Shown in pieces: positions 33,909-43,304 of a stretch of DNA of 64,000 nucleotides. Source of the DNA: an uncultured Methanospirillum sp. (GTDB lineage: Archaea > Halobacteriota > Methanomicrobia > Methanomicrobiales > Methanospirillaceae); the NCBI RefSeq assembly GCF_963668475.1, contig NZ_OY764544.1, positions 1 through 64,000 on the forward strand, given 5' to 3'. Both the position numbers and the translations under genes were made by a program. Each line of letters opens with the position of its first letter. The stretch's first letter is position 1. The notes beneath the pieces are model-generated. The model saw nothing but the letters and a program-made list of their open reading frames with translations. It searched no databases and was not told the DNA's origin.

Positions 33909-34610
33909 TTACGTGGTATATTGCTGGAGTTCTGTCGGGATGTTCTTCGGGTCAATGCCGAGCAGGGCTACCTGGTATACCTCATCCCAGTTAACAGCGG
34001 TCTCAACACACCCGTCGCGGCTGGTAACAATTCCCATGGAGATGAGATTAAGTTGTCCTGCCATCTCTGTGCCCTCCTTGATCTCAATCAGGCATCCGAT
34101 TCCGATGATGCCTTTAGGTCTGTACCGTTTCACCATCCTTTTGATGAATGAAGAGCCAGGCACGATGAAGAACTTGTATCCCATCTGCTCAAGCAGTGGT
34201 CTGGCTACTCCTATCTGGCACAACCCGCAGGAGCGACACTTGAGTCCTTCCTCATGCAGATGGGCAGGGCAGGCTCCCGAACGAAGACACTGGGGAACAA
34301 AGATAGCCCGCTGTGAAACAGGGATGTCAGTGAATGCCTTTCGATTCAGGGTGTTCTGCAGCGTGACCATGATGCGCAGGAACTCCTGATCCTCAACTCC
34401 GAAGAGTTTGAAGAGACCACGCATCATCCCCTCCAGAAATATGAGGCCTGCACGCATGAACTTCGGGAAGAGCAGGTTTCCTGAACGGATTGCGTGTATC
34501 GTCAGGAAGAGCAAAATGAATCCGCAGATCAGGCACCCGAGTACAAAGAGGACGGTAAGTTCTCCGATGATGGTGATAAAATGGGGATATAGCTCAAATA
34601 CAGAGGTCAT
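33909..34610 (-). CDS. DUF116 family protein
   Basis: A 233-residue protein. One or two membrane helices at the N-terminus (about residues 10-42) are followed by a soluble domain with a Cys cluster, CLRSGACPAHLHEEGLKCRS then CGLCQIG, likely to bind a metal or Fe-S cluster, and KGIIGIGCLIEIKEG. DUF116 has no firmly known role. It is the last gene of a minus-strand operon with mtnA, an HdrA-like gene and a gamma carbonic anhydrase. It starts 10 bases after mtnA ends. Confidence 0.88.
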   Translation of the reverse strand: MTSVFELYPHFITIIGELTVLFVLGCLICGFILLFLTIHAIRSGNLLFPKFMRAGLIFLEGMMRGLFKLFGVEDQEFLRIMVTLQNTLNRKAFTDIPVSQRAIFVPQCLRSGACPAHLHEEGLKCRSCGLCQIGVARPLLEQMGYKFFIVPGSSFIKRMVKRYRPKGIIGIGCLIEIKEGTEMAGQLNLISMGIVTSRDGCVETAVNWDEVYQVALLGIDPKNIPTELQQYTT

Positions 34611-34620
34611 AATCCTATAG

Positions 34621-35676
34621 TCAGCTCCTCTGTCTGATAGCCCTGATATCAGAAAGATCTTCAGGCAACCTGAATATTCCGTGTTCTGTGATGATCCCGG
34701 TTACCAGTGAGACAGGTGTTGCATCAAACGCCGGATTGTATACTTTCACTCCATCTGGTATCGTTTTTCTTCCTCCAAAGCATGCGATCTCATCACGGCT
34801 TCGTTCTTCAACGATGATATCTGCTTCGGCAGACTCCTCGTCAAAAGTTGAGAACGGGGCTGCCACATAGAACGGGATATGATGGGCATCCGCACAAACG
34901 GCGTGCATGTATGTTCCGATCTTGTTGAAGACAGCATCTTTTGTGATCCGGTCAGCCCCGACGATCACAACGTCAATCATCCCTTTCCTCATGAGCGATG
35001 CAGCCATTGAGTCGGTGATAACAGTGACATCGATCCCGTCCTGTGCCAGCTCCCATGATGTAAGCCTTGCACCCTGCAGAAGCGGGCGGGTCTCGCAGGC
35101 ATAGACCTGAACCTTTACTCCTGCCTGAACTCCGGATCTGATCACCCCGAGTGCTGTTCCCCACTCCCTGCAGGCAAGTGCTCCTGCATTACAATGAGTG
35201 AGAATCCTGCACGAAGGTGGAAGAATGTTCCGGCCATGTTCTCCGATGGCATGACAGGTTCTGCTGTCATCATCTGCAACCGCTTCTGCCTCACTGACCG
35301 CCCGTTCACGGGCCGACGATACTGTCTGCTCTGCCAGCACAGCGGTGAGAACGCGATCAATCCCATAAAAGAGGTTGACTGCCGTGGGACGTGTTGACCT
35401 GAGCAGGTCTGCTGCATTTGACACCTCCTCTCTGAACTTCCCTGGTTCTGATGCGGTAGCGGTCAGGGCTGCGAGAGCAATACCGTATGCACCGGCAACA
35501 CCAAGTGCCGGAGCTCCCCTGATGTCCAGACATCGTATCGCTTCAGCCAGCCTTTTGATGTCATGTGCGGTCTCTTCATGATATTCTTCGGGGAGCCGCG
35601 TCTGTGCAATGAATTTTATTGCAGGAATATCCGGGTAAAAAATTACTGGTCTGAGCGGGGTATCAGAGGGTTGCAT
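34621..35676 (-). CDS. mtnA: S-methyl-5-thioribose-1-phosphate isomerase family
   Basis: A 351-residue aldose-ketose isomerase. Seen are LDIRGAPALGVAGAYG, THCNAGALACREWGTALGVI, VIVGADRITKD and a C-terminal NPAFDATP, all of the MtnA/eIF2B-like fold. It converts methylthioribose-1-phosphate to the ribulose form in methionine salvage. Archaeal relatives also isomerise ribose-1,5-bisphosphate in the AMP pathway, but the length and motifs here favour MtnA. Its start overlaps the end of the HdrA-like gene by 14 bases, so they are coupled. Confidence 0.88.
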   Translation of the reverse strand: MQPSDTPLRPVIFYPDIPAIKFIAQTRLPEEYHEETAHDIKRLAEAIRCLDIRGAPALGVAGAYGIALAALTATASEPGKFREEVSNAADLLRSTRPTAVNLFYGIDRVLTAVLAEQTVSSARERAVSEAEAVADDDSRTCHAIGEHGRNILPPSCRILTHCNAGALACREWGTALGVIRSGVQAGVKVQVYACETRPLLQGARLTSWELAQDGIDVTVITDSMAASLMRKGMIDVVIVGADRITKDAVFNKIGTYMHAVCADAHHIPFYVAAPFSTFDEESAEADIIVEERSRDEIACFGGRKTIPDGVKVYNPAFDATPVSLVTGIITEHGIFRLPEDLSDIRAIRQRS

Positions 35677-36961
35677 GTTCCCCCTTCATACTGGTGATGA
35701 CTGCCCGCATTGCTGCAGCCCCGCCCTCTGCGACCGAGTCAGGAATATCCATCGGTTCCCGACAGGTGCCTGCGAGGAATATCCCAGGTCTGATCGATGT
35801 GATATGTTCTGACTTCTGATCGAGACCGGCAAAGAATCCGGTCTCGTCAAGGGTGATTCCGTACCGTTCAGCAATTGCTGCTGCATCGTTTTGTGGCCGT
35901 ATGCCGACCGAGAGTACAACCAGGTCAGCATCGATCTTTACCAGTTCCCGGTTTTCTGTATTCTCCACATGCACCCTTACATGAGCATTATTCTGGTAAA
36001 GATCTCCTGGGAGTCCCCTGACAAATCTGACCCCTGCATTCTTTGCCCGCTCATAAAACTCCTCATATCCCTTCCCATATGCCCTGATGTCCATGTACAG
36101 GATTGTCACCTCGGTCTCCGGTGACTTCTCTCTGATGAGGAGTGCATTTTTTACAGCATACATGCAGCAGACTGCAGAGCAGGATGGGGATCCTGCTGTA
36201 CAGTCACGCGAGCCCACACACTGGACAAAGACGATCTTCTTCGGCTTTGCACCGTCAGAAAGTCTCTTCAGGGCTCCCTGGGTTGGCCCGCTGGCATTGA
36301 TCATCCGTTCGAACTCGATACTGCTGATTACATCAGGGATCTGGCGATAGCGGTACGAAGGTTTCTTTGTGGCATCAAACACCTCGTATCCTGTCGCAAT
36401 AACCACTGCAGCAGCCTTAATGTATGCCTGCTCCTCTCCATCCTCATTATCCCTGAGGATAGCCCTCTTCCCACAGATACTATAGCAGAGGCCACAGTTG
36501 ATACAGTGTTCTGCGTCACGGATCACGATATTGGGGACTACCTGCGGATGTGCCTTGTAGATCGCCTTGCGAACGCCAAGACCAGCATCGAACCGGTTGT
36601 ACACCTCAACCGGACATATCGCAACGCAGTCATCACACCCGGTACATTCAGACTCTTTGACGTATCTGGGGTGTCTGGTAACATGTACCGTAAAGTCACC
36701 GGATTCTCCCTCAATGCTGGTGACCTCTGTGCAGGTGTGAAGTGATATCTTCGGATGCCGGGCAGCATCAACCATCTTCGGGCTGAGAATGCACATCGAG
36801 CAGTCGTTGGTCGGGAAGGTCTTGTCCAGCATTGCCATATGTCCGCCGATGGTCGGCTCCCGCTCGATCAGATGGACGTGAATCCCATGATTTGCAAGAT
36901 CGAGAGCAGCCGTGATACCGGCAATACCGCCGCCGATGACAACAACTTCACTCAACAGCAT
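35663..36961 (-). CDS. HdrA-like flavoprotein, short form
   Basis: A 432-residue protein homologous to the central part of HdrA, the FAD subunit of heterodisulfide reductase. Seen are the FAD site VVIGGGIAGITAALDLANHG, TNDCSMCILSPKMVD, two ferredoxin clusters (CTGCDDCVAICP, CINCGLCYSICG) and VLSVGIRPQND. Full HdrA is about 650 residues, with an N-terminal thioredoxin-reductase-like part and extra clusters that are missing here. It has no hdrB/hdrC beside it. It lies between a gamma carbonic anhydrase gene and mtnA with overlaps on both sides. The partner is unknown. The ATG at 36961 has GGGAG close before it. Confidence 0.88.
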   Translation of the reverse strand: MLLSEVVVIGGGIAGITAALDLANHGIHVHLIEREPTIGGHMAMLDKTFPTNDCSMCILSPKMVDAARHPKISLHTCTEVTSIEGESGDFTVHVTRHPRYVKESECTGCDDCVAICPVEVYNRFDAGLGVRKAIYKAHPQVVPNIVIRDAEHCINCGLCYSICGKRAILRDNEDGEEQAYIKAAAVVIATGYEVFDATKKPSYRYRQIPDVISSIEFERMINASGPTQGALKRLSDGAKPKKIVFVQCVGSRDCTAGSPSCSAVCCMYAVKNALLIREKSPETEVTILYMDIRAYGKGYEEFYERAKNAGVRFVRGLPGDLYQNNAHVRVHVENTENRELVKIDADLVVLSVGIRPQNDAAAIAERYGITLDETGFFAGLDQKSEHITSIRPGIFLAGTCREPMDIPDSVAEGGAAAMRAVITSMKGEHATL

Positions 36962-37439
36962 GCTCCCGTGCGAGCTGTACGTATGATGAGGCGTTCTTGA
37001 GAGTGGCGGCAACCTCCTCGTCAGTCACCTGCCTGACCACCTTTCCAGGCACGCCGAGCACCAGAGACCGTGCGGGAATCTCCTTGCCTTCAGACACCAG
37101 GGCCCCTGCCCCGATGATACTCTCCTCTCCGACAACCGCACCGTTCAGCACGATCGCTCCCATGCCGACAAGGACCCGGTCCCTGATTGTACATCCGTGC
37201 AGAATTGCCCCGTGTCCTACCGAGACATCATCACCTACGATAACCGGATGACCTGCTGATGTGTGTACAACACAATTATCCTGAATATTTGAGCGTGCAC
37301 CGATTGATATCCGATCCTTGTCTGCCCGTACAACCGCTCCATACCAGACCCCGAGGTCAGGGCCTGAAACGACCTCTCCGATCACGGTGGCGTTTGGTGC
37401 AACAAATGCAGCCTTTGGAATATGCTGATGGATATTCAT
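36948..37439 (-). CDS. Gamma-type carbonic anhydrase / left-handed beta-helix protein
   Basis: A 163-residue hexapeptide-repeat protein: FVAPNATVIGEVVSG, SIGARSNIQDNCVVHTSAGHP, VIVGDDVSVGHGAILHGC and VGMGAIVLNGA. The His residues in HTSAGHP, VGHG and LHGC match the zinc ligands of gamma carbonic anhydrases (Cam/YrdA type), so it may hydrate CO2. Many relatives have no measured activity. A longer frame from 37508 adds an unlikely N-terminus; the ATG at 37439 is preferred. It is the first gene of the operon leading to DUF116. Confidence 0.85.
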   Translation of the reverse strand: MNIHQHIPKAAFVAPNATVIGEVVSGPDLGVWYGAVVRADKDRISIGARSNIQDNCVVHTSAGHPVIVGDDVSVGHGAILHGCTIRDRVLVGMGAIVLNGAVVGEESIIGAGALVSEGKEIPARSLVLGVPGKVVRQVTDEEVAATLKNASSYVQLAREHAVE

Positions 37440-37636
37440 ACGTTGGTACGGTATCTCCCTGTGGTCCAGACATACCACGGGAACACATCCGTTCACTCCT
37501 GTGTACATATCTGTAAGAAAGGCATAAAAGGATCAACCACCTCTCTGCTTCCCTGCGAATGACCCGGTAATTCTAAAACTGAACATCCTCTGCGATGAAT
37601 ATCCATAAACGTATGTGAACATAACCATGTTCAGAC

Positions 37637-38110
37637 ATGAAGGTGATGGTTGGGGGAACCTTTGACCCTCTGCATGACGGGCACAGGTTTCTTATCAGTC
37701 GTGCCTTTGAGCTCGCCGGGCCTGAAGGGACTGTAACCATCGGCCTGACCAGTGATCAATTCGCGGATCGCAAATCTCATCCTATCCACCCGTATAAAGA
37801 ACGGGAGGCAGCCCTTCTTACTTTTCTTGAAGAGAAGGGATTTCCCCAGATCTGGATCATTGAAGAACTTCATGACCGGTTCGGGTCAACACTTGATTCA
37901 GAGTTCGACGCACTTATCGTGAGTGAAGAGACATTTCCGGTTGCAAAAGAGATAAACCAGTTACGCAGAGACAAAAAGCGTCCCTGCGTTGAGATCCACC
38001 AGATCAGATGCGTGCTCGCAGAAGACGGGAAGTGGATATCCAGCACAAGGATCTGGCGTGGTGAGATCGATGTGCATGGTCACCTGATCGATCACCAGTC
38101 CCAGATCTGA
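37637..38110 (+). CDS. coaD: Phosphopantetheine adenylyltransferase, archaeal type
   Basis: A 157-residue nucleotidyltransferase that makes dephospho-CoA from 4'-phosphopantetheine and ATP. The start MKVMVGGTFDPLHDGHRFLI holds the T/HxGH-type site (HDGH), and WISSTRIWRGEID matches the ISSTRI motif near the end. The length is that of archaeal CoaD. It is divergent from the gamma carbonic anhydrase gene and ends directly against the pyrI stop. Confidence 0.93.
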   Translation: MKVMVGGTFDPLHDGHRFLISRAFELAGPEGTVTIGLTSDQFADRKSHPIHPYKEREAALLTFLEEKGFPQIWIIEELHDRFGSTLDSEFDALIVSEETFPVAKEINQLRRDKKRPCVEIHQIRCVLAEDGKWISSTRIWRGEIDVHGHLIDHQSQI

Positions 38111-38578
38111 TCAGATGATGTGCGACGAGATATCAGACCCGATGACTGTGTCACAATAAGTACAGATAAGCCGTCTTCCCTGAACTGAGAACCTGCTGTT
38201 CACCGGCTCATTGGTGTTGGTGATGCAGCACGGGTTTGGACATTTGAGCACTCCTATCAGGGTATCAGGAATATCAACTCCCTTCTTCTCAACAACCCGC
38301 CGTTCCCTGATGATATTTATCGTCGCCCTTGGTGCGATGAGGGCTATCCGGTCCACCTCCTCGTCCTTGAGTTCCCTGTTCTCGATCTTGACTACATCTT
38401 TCCTGCCAAGGGCACTGCTCACAACATTGGTAGCGACACTTACGCATTCATCTGTGCTTCCTGTGATCCCAAGGATGCGGAGCACGATCAGGGCCTCTCC
38501 ACCGGTGATATGATCGATCACAGTTCCGTTCTGGATCGCATTTATCAACAGCCCTTCCTGGTACTTGTCGCTGTTCAT
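38111..38578 (-). CDS. pyrI: Aspartate carbamoyltransferase regulatory chain
   Basis: The 155-residue regulatory subunit that binds nucleotides and tunes PyrB. Seen are LLINAIQNGTVIDHITGGEA, the allosteric domain (VVKIENRELKDEEVDRIALI, ATINIIRE) and a zinc domain with four Cys (CPNPCCITN and CTYCDTVIG). Start overlaps the pyrB stop by four bases, so the two are coupled. Confidence 0.96.
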   Translation of the reverse strand: MNSDKYQEGLLINAIQNGTVIDHITGGEALIVLRILGITGSTDECVSVATNVVSSALGRKDVVKIENRELKDEEVDRIALIAPRATINIIRERRVVEKKGVDIPDTLIGVLKCPNPCCITNTNEPVNSRFSVQGRRLICTYCDTVIGSDISSHII

Positions 38579-39471
38579 TGCATCACCTCGAGAAGCATCG
38601 CCATCCTGACCGGCACACCGTTGCGTGCCTGCTGAAAGTATCGTGCATATGGAAGTGCATCTACCGCGGGATCGATCTCGTCAACGCGTGGGAGCGGGTG
38701 AAGGAGGACCAGGTGATCCTTCACGCCGTTCAGGAGAGATGGTGTGATCCGGTACCCTGCTGCAACGTCAAAGAATGAGGCCGGGTCCGGGAACCTCTCA
38801 CGCTGGAACCTGGTTACATACAGCACATCAAGTTCGCGGATGATCTCTTCTATTGAGTCATGCTCTATGACTGCGCACCCTGTCTCCCTGAGATCATGCT
38901 TGAGTGACTCTGGCAGGCCAAGTCCTTTCGGAGAGATTGCATGGATCTCGGCGTTGTATCTGGTCAGTGCGTAGGCAAGGGAGTGGGTGGTCCTCCCGTA
39001 CATGAGATCACCGATGAGACCGATTTTGATTCCATCAAGGGGCATTGACTGATGAATGGTATAGAGATCGATGAGAGTCTGTGACGGGTGCTGACCTGCA
39101 CCATCGCCCCCGTTAATGACCGGAACATCTGCAAACTCACTTGCGAGCCTTGCTGCCCCGACCTTCGGGTGCCTGAGCACGATGGTGTCTGCATACCCGC
39201 TGACAACCCTGATGGTATCGGCGAGTGTCTCCCCTTTGGCCATTGAACTGACCTCGACACCGCCAAGGTTCATGCATGAACCCCCGAGTCGCAGCATTGC
39301 AGACTCAAATGACATTCGTGTCCGGGTACTGGGTTCAAAAAAGAGAAGTCCGAGAATTTTTCCTTTCAGCGGCTGTGCATCAGCACCGTGTTCAGCGATC
39401 CTGGCTGCCCTCTCTATCAGGTGATCAATCTGACTGCGATCCAGATCTCTGATTGAAATATAATGTCTCAT
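38575..39471 (-). CDS. pyrB: Aspartate carbamoyltransferase catalytic chain
   Basis: The 298-residue catalytic subunit of the first committed pyrimidine step (carbamoyl phosphate plus aspartate). The signature FFEPSTRTRMSFESAMLRLG (carbamoyl-phosphate site) is seen, as are RHPKVGAAR, INGGDGAGQHPSQTLIDLYT and HPLPRVDEID. The start at 39471 (MRHYISIRDL) is typical of archaeal PyrB; an upstream ATG at 39495 would add eight residues. It is followed by pyrI in the same operon and is preceded 63 bases upstream by the HEAT-repeat gene. Confidence 0.96.
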   Translation of the reverse strand: MRHYISIRDLDRSQIDHLIERAARIAEHGADAQPLKGKILGLLFFEPSTRTRMSFESAMLRLGGSCMNLGGVEVSSMAKGETLADTIRVVSGYADTIVLRHPKVGAARLASEFADVPVINGGDGAGQHPSQTLIDLYTIHQSMPLDGIKIGLIGDLMYGRTTHSLAYALTRYNAEIHAISPKGLGLPESLKHDLRETGCAVIEHDSIEEIIRELDVLYVTRFQRERFPDPASFFDVAAGYRITPSLLNGVKDHLVLLHPLPRVDEIDPAVDALPYARYFQQARNGVPVRMAMLLEVMQ

Positions 39472-39534
39472 GTGAGATGCCCTGCCGATTGTCATAAACC
39501 GGTACGGTGCGATCTCACATCAATCTGATCAAGT

Positions 39535-42500
39535 TCAGACAGTTGGCAGCCTGCTCTTGATCTGTTTCAGGGCCTCATGACAGGCATTACTCACTTCAGG
39601 ATCAGAATCCTCTAGCCCGCGGGCAAGAATATCCATGCTTGGTGGGCCTATATTCACGAGTGTATCCCAGTCCTCGCGAGCAAAGAGGTAACTCAGACGA
39701 TCTGTGGTGTACTTTGGTTTCCAGCCAAATCCCTGAAGCAGCCGCACCACATCCTGCCGCACCCTCCGGTCAGAATCTGTCAGGGCCTGGATCAGCATGA
39801 ACATGGCAGGCTCGCCGATCTTTCCTATCCCGTTGATGGCTGCTGCCCTGATCTCTCCATCCTCATCTTTCAGAGCACCAAGCAACTGGTCAAGAACCGG
39901 AAGCCCGATATCTCCCATCGATTCGATGGCCGCGACCCTGACCTCCCGGTCCTCATCCTGTAATGCACTGGTGAGCGGGTCGAGTGCCTCCCTTCCGAAC
40001 TTTCCGAGTTCTCGGACCGCAGCGATCCTGATCCTGCGATCAGAATCTTCCAGTGCCTTGAAGATGATCGATGCAGATGAGGGATCCATGAGATCGCCGA
40101 GCAGGTGAATCAGTGGAATTCTTCTGAGGTCTCGATCCGGAAGCTGCTCCATCACCTGGTGGACCCGGGTGATAACCTGTCCTTTCATGCTTGCAAATGT
40201 CTGCAGCACCAGTGTTGGTGTCGGCCCGGTCCAGCTCAGCAGGGCACCGATCAGGGGATCGATGACGGCGGTACCTTTGCTCACCAGGATGCCGGTGAGC
40301 ATCCGCTGCATCTCGGGATCTTTCAGGCTGAAGAGATGGTGCATCTGCGGAGCATCATTCATTGAGATGTCCAGAATCATTGACATCAGTGAGATACCGC
40401 GTTCACTACCCTGCTCGCCTGTAGTCTCAAGCGCCTTGAACTCATCAAGGAGCCGTGGTAGTGCCACTCCACCCATATTGGCGAAGATGCTGCTGATCAG
40501 CGGCACCATCGACTTGTCCTCGTTGAAGAGGCTGAAGAGTGAAGGGATTGCTGGTTGTCCGATCCTTGCCAGGGAGAGTCCTGCATAGTTAACAATCTCC
40601 TGATCCTGATCATGGAGCAGGTTCATCAGGGTTGGCACCGCAGGTTCCCCGATTGATCCGAGTGCTGCCACTGCATACACCACGAGCATCGGATCCCTCA
40701 GTTCCTCAATAAGAGCAGGCACTGCTGCCGGTCCCATCTTTACCAGGAACGAGGTGAGCACCAGTTTCTGCTCTTCATCTTCTTCCTGGCGCAGACTGTT
40801 GATCAACGGCTTGATTGCTGCATCTCCGAACTTTTCGAGAAGGTCGCCTGCAAACTGGATCTGATCGGTATCACCGGTGTTAATCAGTTCGATGAGGTGG
40901 GGAATGACCTGTTCAGGAGATGCCCGGATGATCTCGCTGACCGCATCCATGCTTGCGCCTGATCTCTGCTTCATCATCTGTTCGATAAAGACTCCCGGAT
41001 CCTGTTCAAATGAGATCGCCAGAAGTTCCTTGATCCCTCTTGTAAGATCAGGCCCTGCTGAGCCGAGTGCATCGAGGAGTTCAGGAACAGCCTTAGCTCC
41101 CTGGTTCTTGATGATCGCGTATGCCTGAATCTGCCCCTGGCTTCCCGGCACGATCATAGGGATGAGGTATGGCACAGCGTCAGTCCCGATATCAGAAAGG
41201 ATCGAACTTATCTTTGAGGGATCTGCAGAGAGGGGGTCACCAAGCGCATCTGCAAGGTCAGGTGCAGCATCAGATCCCATCTGCCTGAGCGCCGAGTCTG
41301 CGAGCATTGCAGCGTTCTCATTTCCTGAAGAGAGAACATGAATGAATCTGGGTGTGACCATGTCACCCATCTGCATCAGTTCATCCATCGCTGCTTCCCG
41401 AACTCTGTTGTCGTGGTTGGAGAGGGAATCGATCAACGGATCAATTGCCCGTACCGGATCGATCTCTCTGAGCATCCTGATGGCAAAAGTTGCAGTCTTC
41501 CCTCCCCGCGTTGGTATCGCCTCTTCAAGGATTGGAAATGCCAGTCTTCCCATCTCCCTGAACACGCGTGCTACCGGGCCGGTGGCTTCATCACCTTTCT
41601 CTTCAACTACCAGGAGTAGCCAGGGAGCTGAAAGCGAGCCCAGTCTTGGAAGAATTCCTGATACTGTCCTGGCGATATCTGCCGAGGGATTAAAGAGTGC
41701 CTGGGTCAGTTTGGGAAGTCCCGGCTCTCCTATCCTGATCAGAACAGAACTGATCTGCTCTCTGTCGTTCTCTTTATGCAGTGGAATCTCCCTGATCAGG
41801 TGCTCTACAACAGGCTCTCCGATTCGTATCAGGGCGTTCTCCGAGACGGCGCGGATCTCAGGATCTTCGTCATATATTCCCCTGATGAGGGGCACGATGG
41901 CAGCGTCCCCGATCTCCATGAAGACCTTGAGTGCCATTGAGGAGGTGACCGGGTTGGGATCCTTGAGTGAATCATATAATGGCTCAAGGGCTGGTCTGCC
42001 GATCTCCTGTATGATATAGAACTTGAGGTCACGGGTTTCGTCCCGATCCTGAGCACATGAGGAAAGCAGATCGACAACCACCTGATCTCCGAGGAGGATA
42101 AGAAGTGCTGCTGATCGCGCCCGGACTTCATCATCCGGACTGTCAAGGGCCTGAATGAGATAGGGAACCGCATCCCGCCCGGCAGTCTCGACCATGGCTT
42201 CTGCCATTCGTGCAGTCCGCCGCTCTTCTGATCCCAGAGTACTGACTATGATCGGAAGTACCGGTTTGCCATAACTGAGAAGAGTATATGCAGCCCGTTC
42301 TTCGCCTGCCTCATTCAGGATGGGGGTACACGCGAGGATCTCCGGAACGACCGAGGGGCCGAGCCTGAGCAGTGTCCGATGCAGCCATCGTGTGACTGTT
42401 TCATCAGCGCTGTTAAAGGTCTCAATCAGGGGACGAACTGCTGGTTTTCCGATGAACTCAAGAGCTTCAGAGGCTGCATCCACAACCCTGGGATCCGGAT

Positions 42501-42675
42501 CTCCAAGGAGTGCGATGAGTTCAGGTACTGCACGTGGTGTCTGCATCCTCCCGAGGGCCAGGGCAGATTCTACCCGCATGGGCGTATCAGGAGATGTTCT
42601 GACAATTTTTATCAGCCCGTCAAGATCCCCTTTCAGTCGCATCCGTTCAGGATCAGGTCTGAATAATGTGATCAT
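39535..42675 (-). CDS. Large HEAT-repeat (PBS lyase-like) protein
   Basis: A 1046-residue soluble protein made almost wholly of HEAT-like repeats of about 30-40 residues, with the pattern AVPxLIxxLxDPDxxVRxAAxxALGxIGxPA. I count well over twenty units. Such solenoids act as protein-binding scaffolds; enzymatic lyase activity is limited to cyanobacterial relatives. No other domain, signal peptide or membrane segment is seen. It lies 63 bases upstream of pyrB and may share its operon. Role unknown. The repeats are divergent enough that they are not simply recent duplications. Confidence 0.9.
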   Translation of the reverse strand: MITLFRPDPERMRLKGDLDGLIKIVRTSPDTPMRVESALALGRMQTPRAVPELIALLGDPDPRVVDAASEALEFIGKPAVRPLIETFNSADETVTRWLHRTLLRLGPSVVPEILACTPILNEAGEERAAYTLLSYGKPVLPIIVSTLGSEERRTARMAEAMVETAGRDAVPYLIQALDSPDDEVRARSAALLILLGDQVVVDLLSSCAQDRDETRDLKFYIIQEIGRPALEPLYDSLKDPNPVTSSMALKVFMEIGDAAIVPLIRGIYDEDPEIRAVSENALIRIGEPVVEHLIREIPLHKENDREQISSVLIRIGEPGLPKLTQALFNPSADIARTVSGILPRLGSLSAPWLLLVVEEKGDEATGPVARVFREMGRLAFPILEEAIPTRGGKTATFAIRMLREIDPVRAIDPLIDSLSNHDNRVREAAMDELMQMGDMVTPRFIHVLSSGNENAAMLADSALRQMGSDAAPDLADALGDPLSADPSKISSILSDIGTDAVPYLIPMIVPGSQGQIQAYAIIKNQGAKAVPELLDALGSAGPDLTRGIKELLAISFEQDPGVFIEQMMKQRSGASMDAVSEIIRASPEQVIPHLIELINTGDTDQIQFAGDLLEKFGDAAIKPLINSLRQEEDEEQKLVLTSFLVKMGPAAVPALIEELRDPMLVVYAVAALGSIGEPAVPTLMNLLHDQDQEIVNYAGLSLARIGQPAIPSLFSLFNEDKSMVPLISSIFANMGGVALPRLLDEFKALETTGEQGSERGISLMSMILDISMNDAPQMHHLFSLKDPEMQRMLTGILVSKGTAVIDPLIGALLSWTGPTPTLVLQTFASMKGQVITRVHQVMEQLPDRDLRRIPLIHLLGDLMDPSSASIIFKALEDSDRRIRIAAVRELGKFGREALDPLTSALQDEDREVRVAAIESMGDIGLPVLDQLLGALKDEDGEIRAAAINGIGKIGEPAMFMLIQALTDSDRRVRQDVVRLLQGFGWKPKYTTDRLSYLFAREDWDTLVNIGPPSMDILARGLEDSDPEVSNACHEALKQIKSRLPTV

Positions 42676-42760
42676 ACTCCTATACCCCCCATACTGACAT
42701 CATCTGTATAAGGATTGATGTTTCAGGAAATTATTAATAGATTCTTAAATCAGATCCCGG

Positions 42761-42949
42761 TTAATCATATTTTCCGCGGAGACCCGACCATCCGGTGTAT
42801 CCGCAGTACAGGCATCCGATCCCGTTGCAGTGCCTGCACATACGTTCAGGAGTTGTAACCTCAACGGTACCTTTCTTGTCACAGAAGCAACATCCTTCAC
42901 CTGCGCAATGCTGACAGGTCACCCGGACATATTCTGTAGTATCTGTCAT
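42761..42949 (-). CDS. Small DnaJ-type zinc-ribbon protein
   Basis: A 62-residue protein with four CxxC pairs: CQHC, CCFC, CRHC, and CLYC, in the pattern of the DnaJ central zinc finger (CxxCxGxGxxxxC). It has no J domain. It could bind two zinc ions and act as a small chaperone-like or protein-interaction module. It lies 85 bases upstream of the HEAT-repeat gene on the same strand, so they may be co-transcribed. Confidence 0.8.
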   Translation of the reverse strand: MTDTTEYVRVTCQHCAGEGCCFCDKKGTVEVTTPERMCRHCNGIGCLYCGYTGWSGLRGKYD

Positions 42950-43008
42950 ACGGACTCAGACGAGGTATAATCAGATAAATGCAACGAATTAAAAAGTTAA
43001 CAAAAGAG

Positions 43009-43081
43009 CGGGCCTGAAGGGACTCGAACCCCTGACCTACAGATTAAGAGTCTGTCGCTCTACCGACTAAGCTACAAGCCC
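43009..43081 (-). tRNA. tRNA-Lys (anticodon CTT), copy 1
   Basis: Acceptor GGGCTTG/CAGGCCC with one G:T pair, anticodon arm ACAGA-CTCTTAA-TCTGT giving CTT, T arm CAGGGGTTCGAGTCCCCTT, discriminator G. It is identical to copy 2, 223 bases away. The eight bases before the 5' end (GGCACAAG) are also shared. Confidence 0.96.
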
Positions 43082-43231
43082 TTGTGCCTTATCATATAGG
43101 ATCGTCCGGCATATGAATATTTCGTATGTCCTGCCATCATGTCCATCTTCGATCAAGGTGTACTGCTATATCCGGTTTAAATGATCTATCCGAAAAGAAC
43201 TATGTAAAAAAAATTAGAGCAAAAAAAAGAA

Positions 43232-43304
43232 CGGGCCTGAAGGGACTCGAACCCCTGACCTACAGATTAAGAGTCTGTCGCTCTACCGACTAAGCTACAA
43301 GCCC
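43232..43304 (-). tRNA. tRNA-Lys (anticodon CTT), copy 2
   Basis: Identical in sequence to the tRNA at 43009-43081, with matching 5' flank GGCACAAG and 3' flank. This indicates a short tandem duplication that has kept its promoter-proximal bases. Confidence 0.96.

Noticed and set aside
41342..42019. Long plus-strand frames (also 39797-40108, 40169-40588) within the HEAT gene
   Set aside because: They are complementary shadows of the repeat-rich minus-strand gene, with Ser/Arg/Ile-rich composition and no ribosome binding sites.
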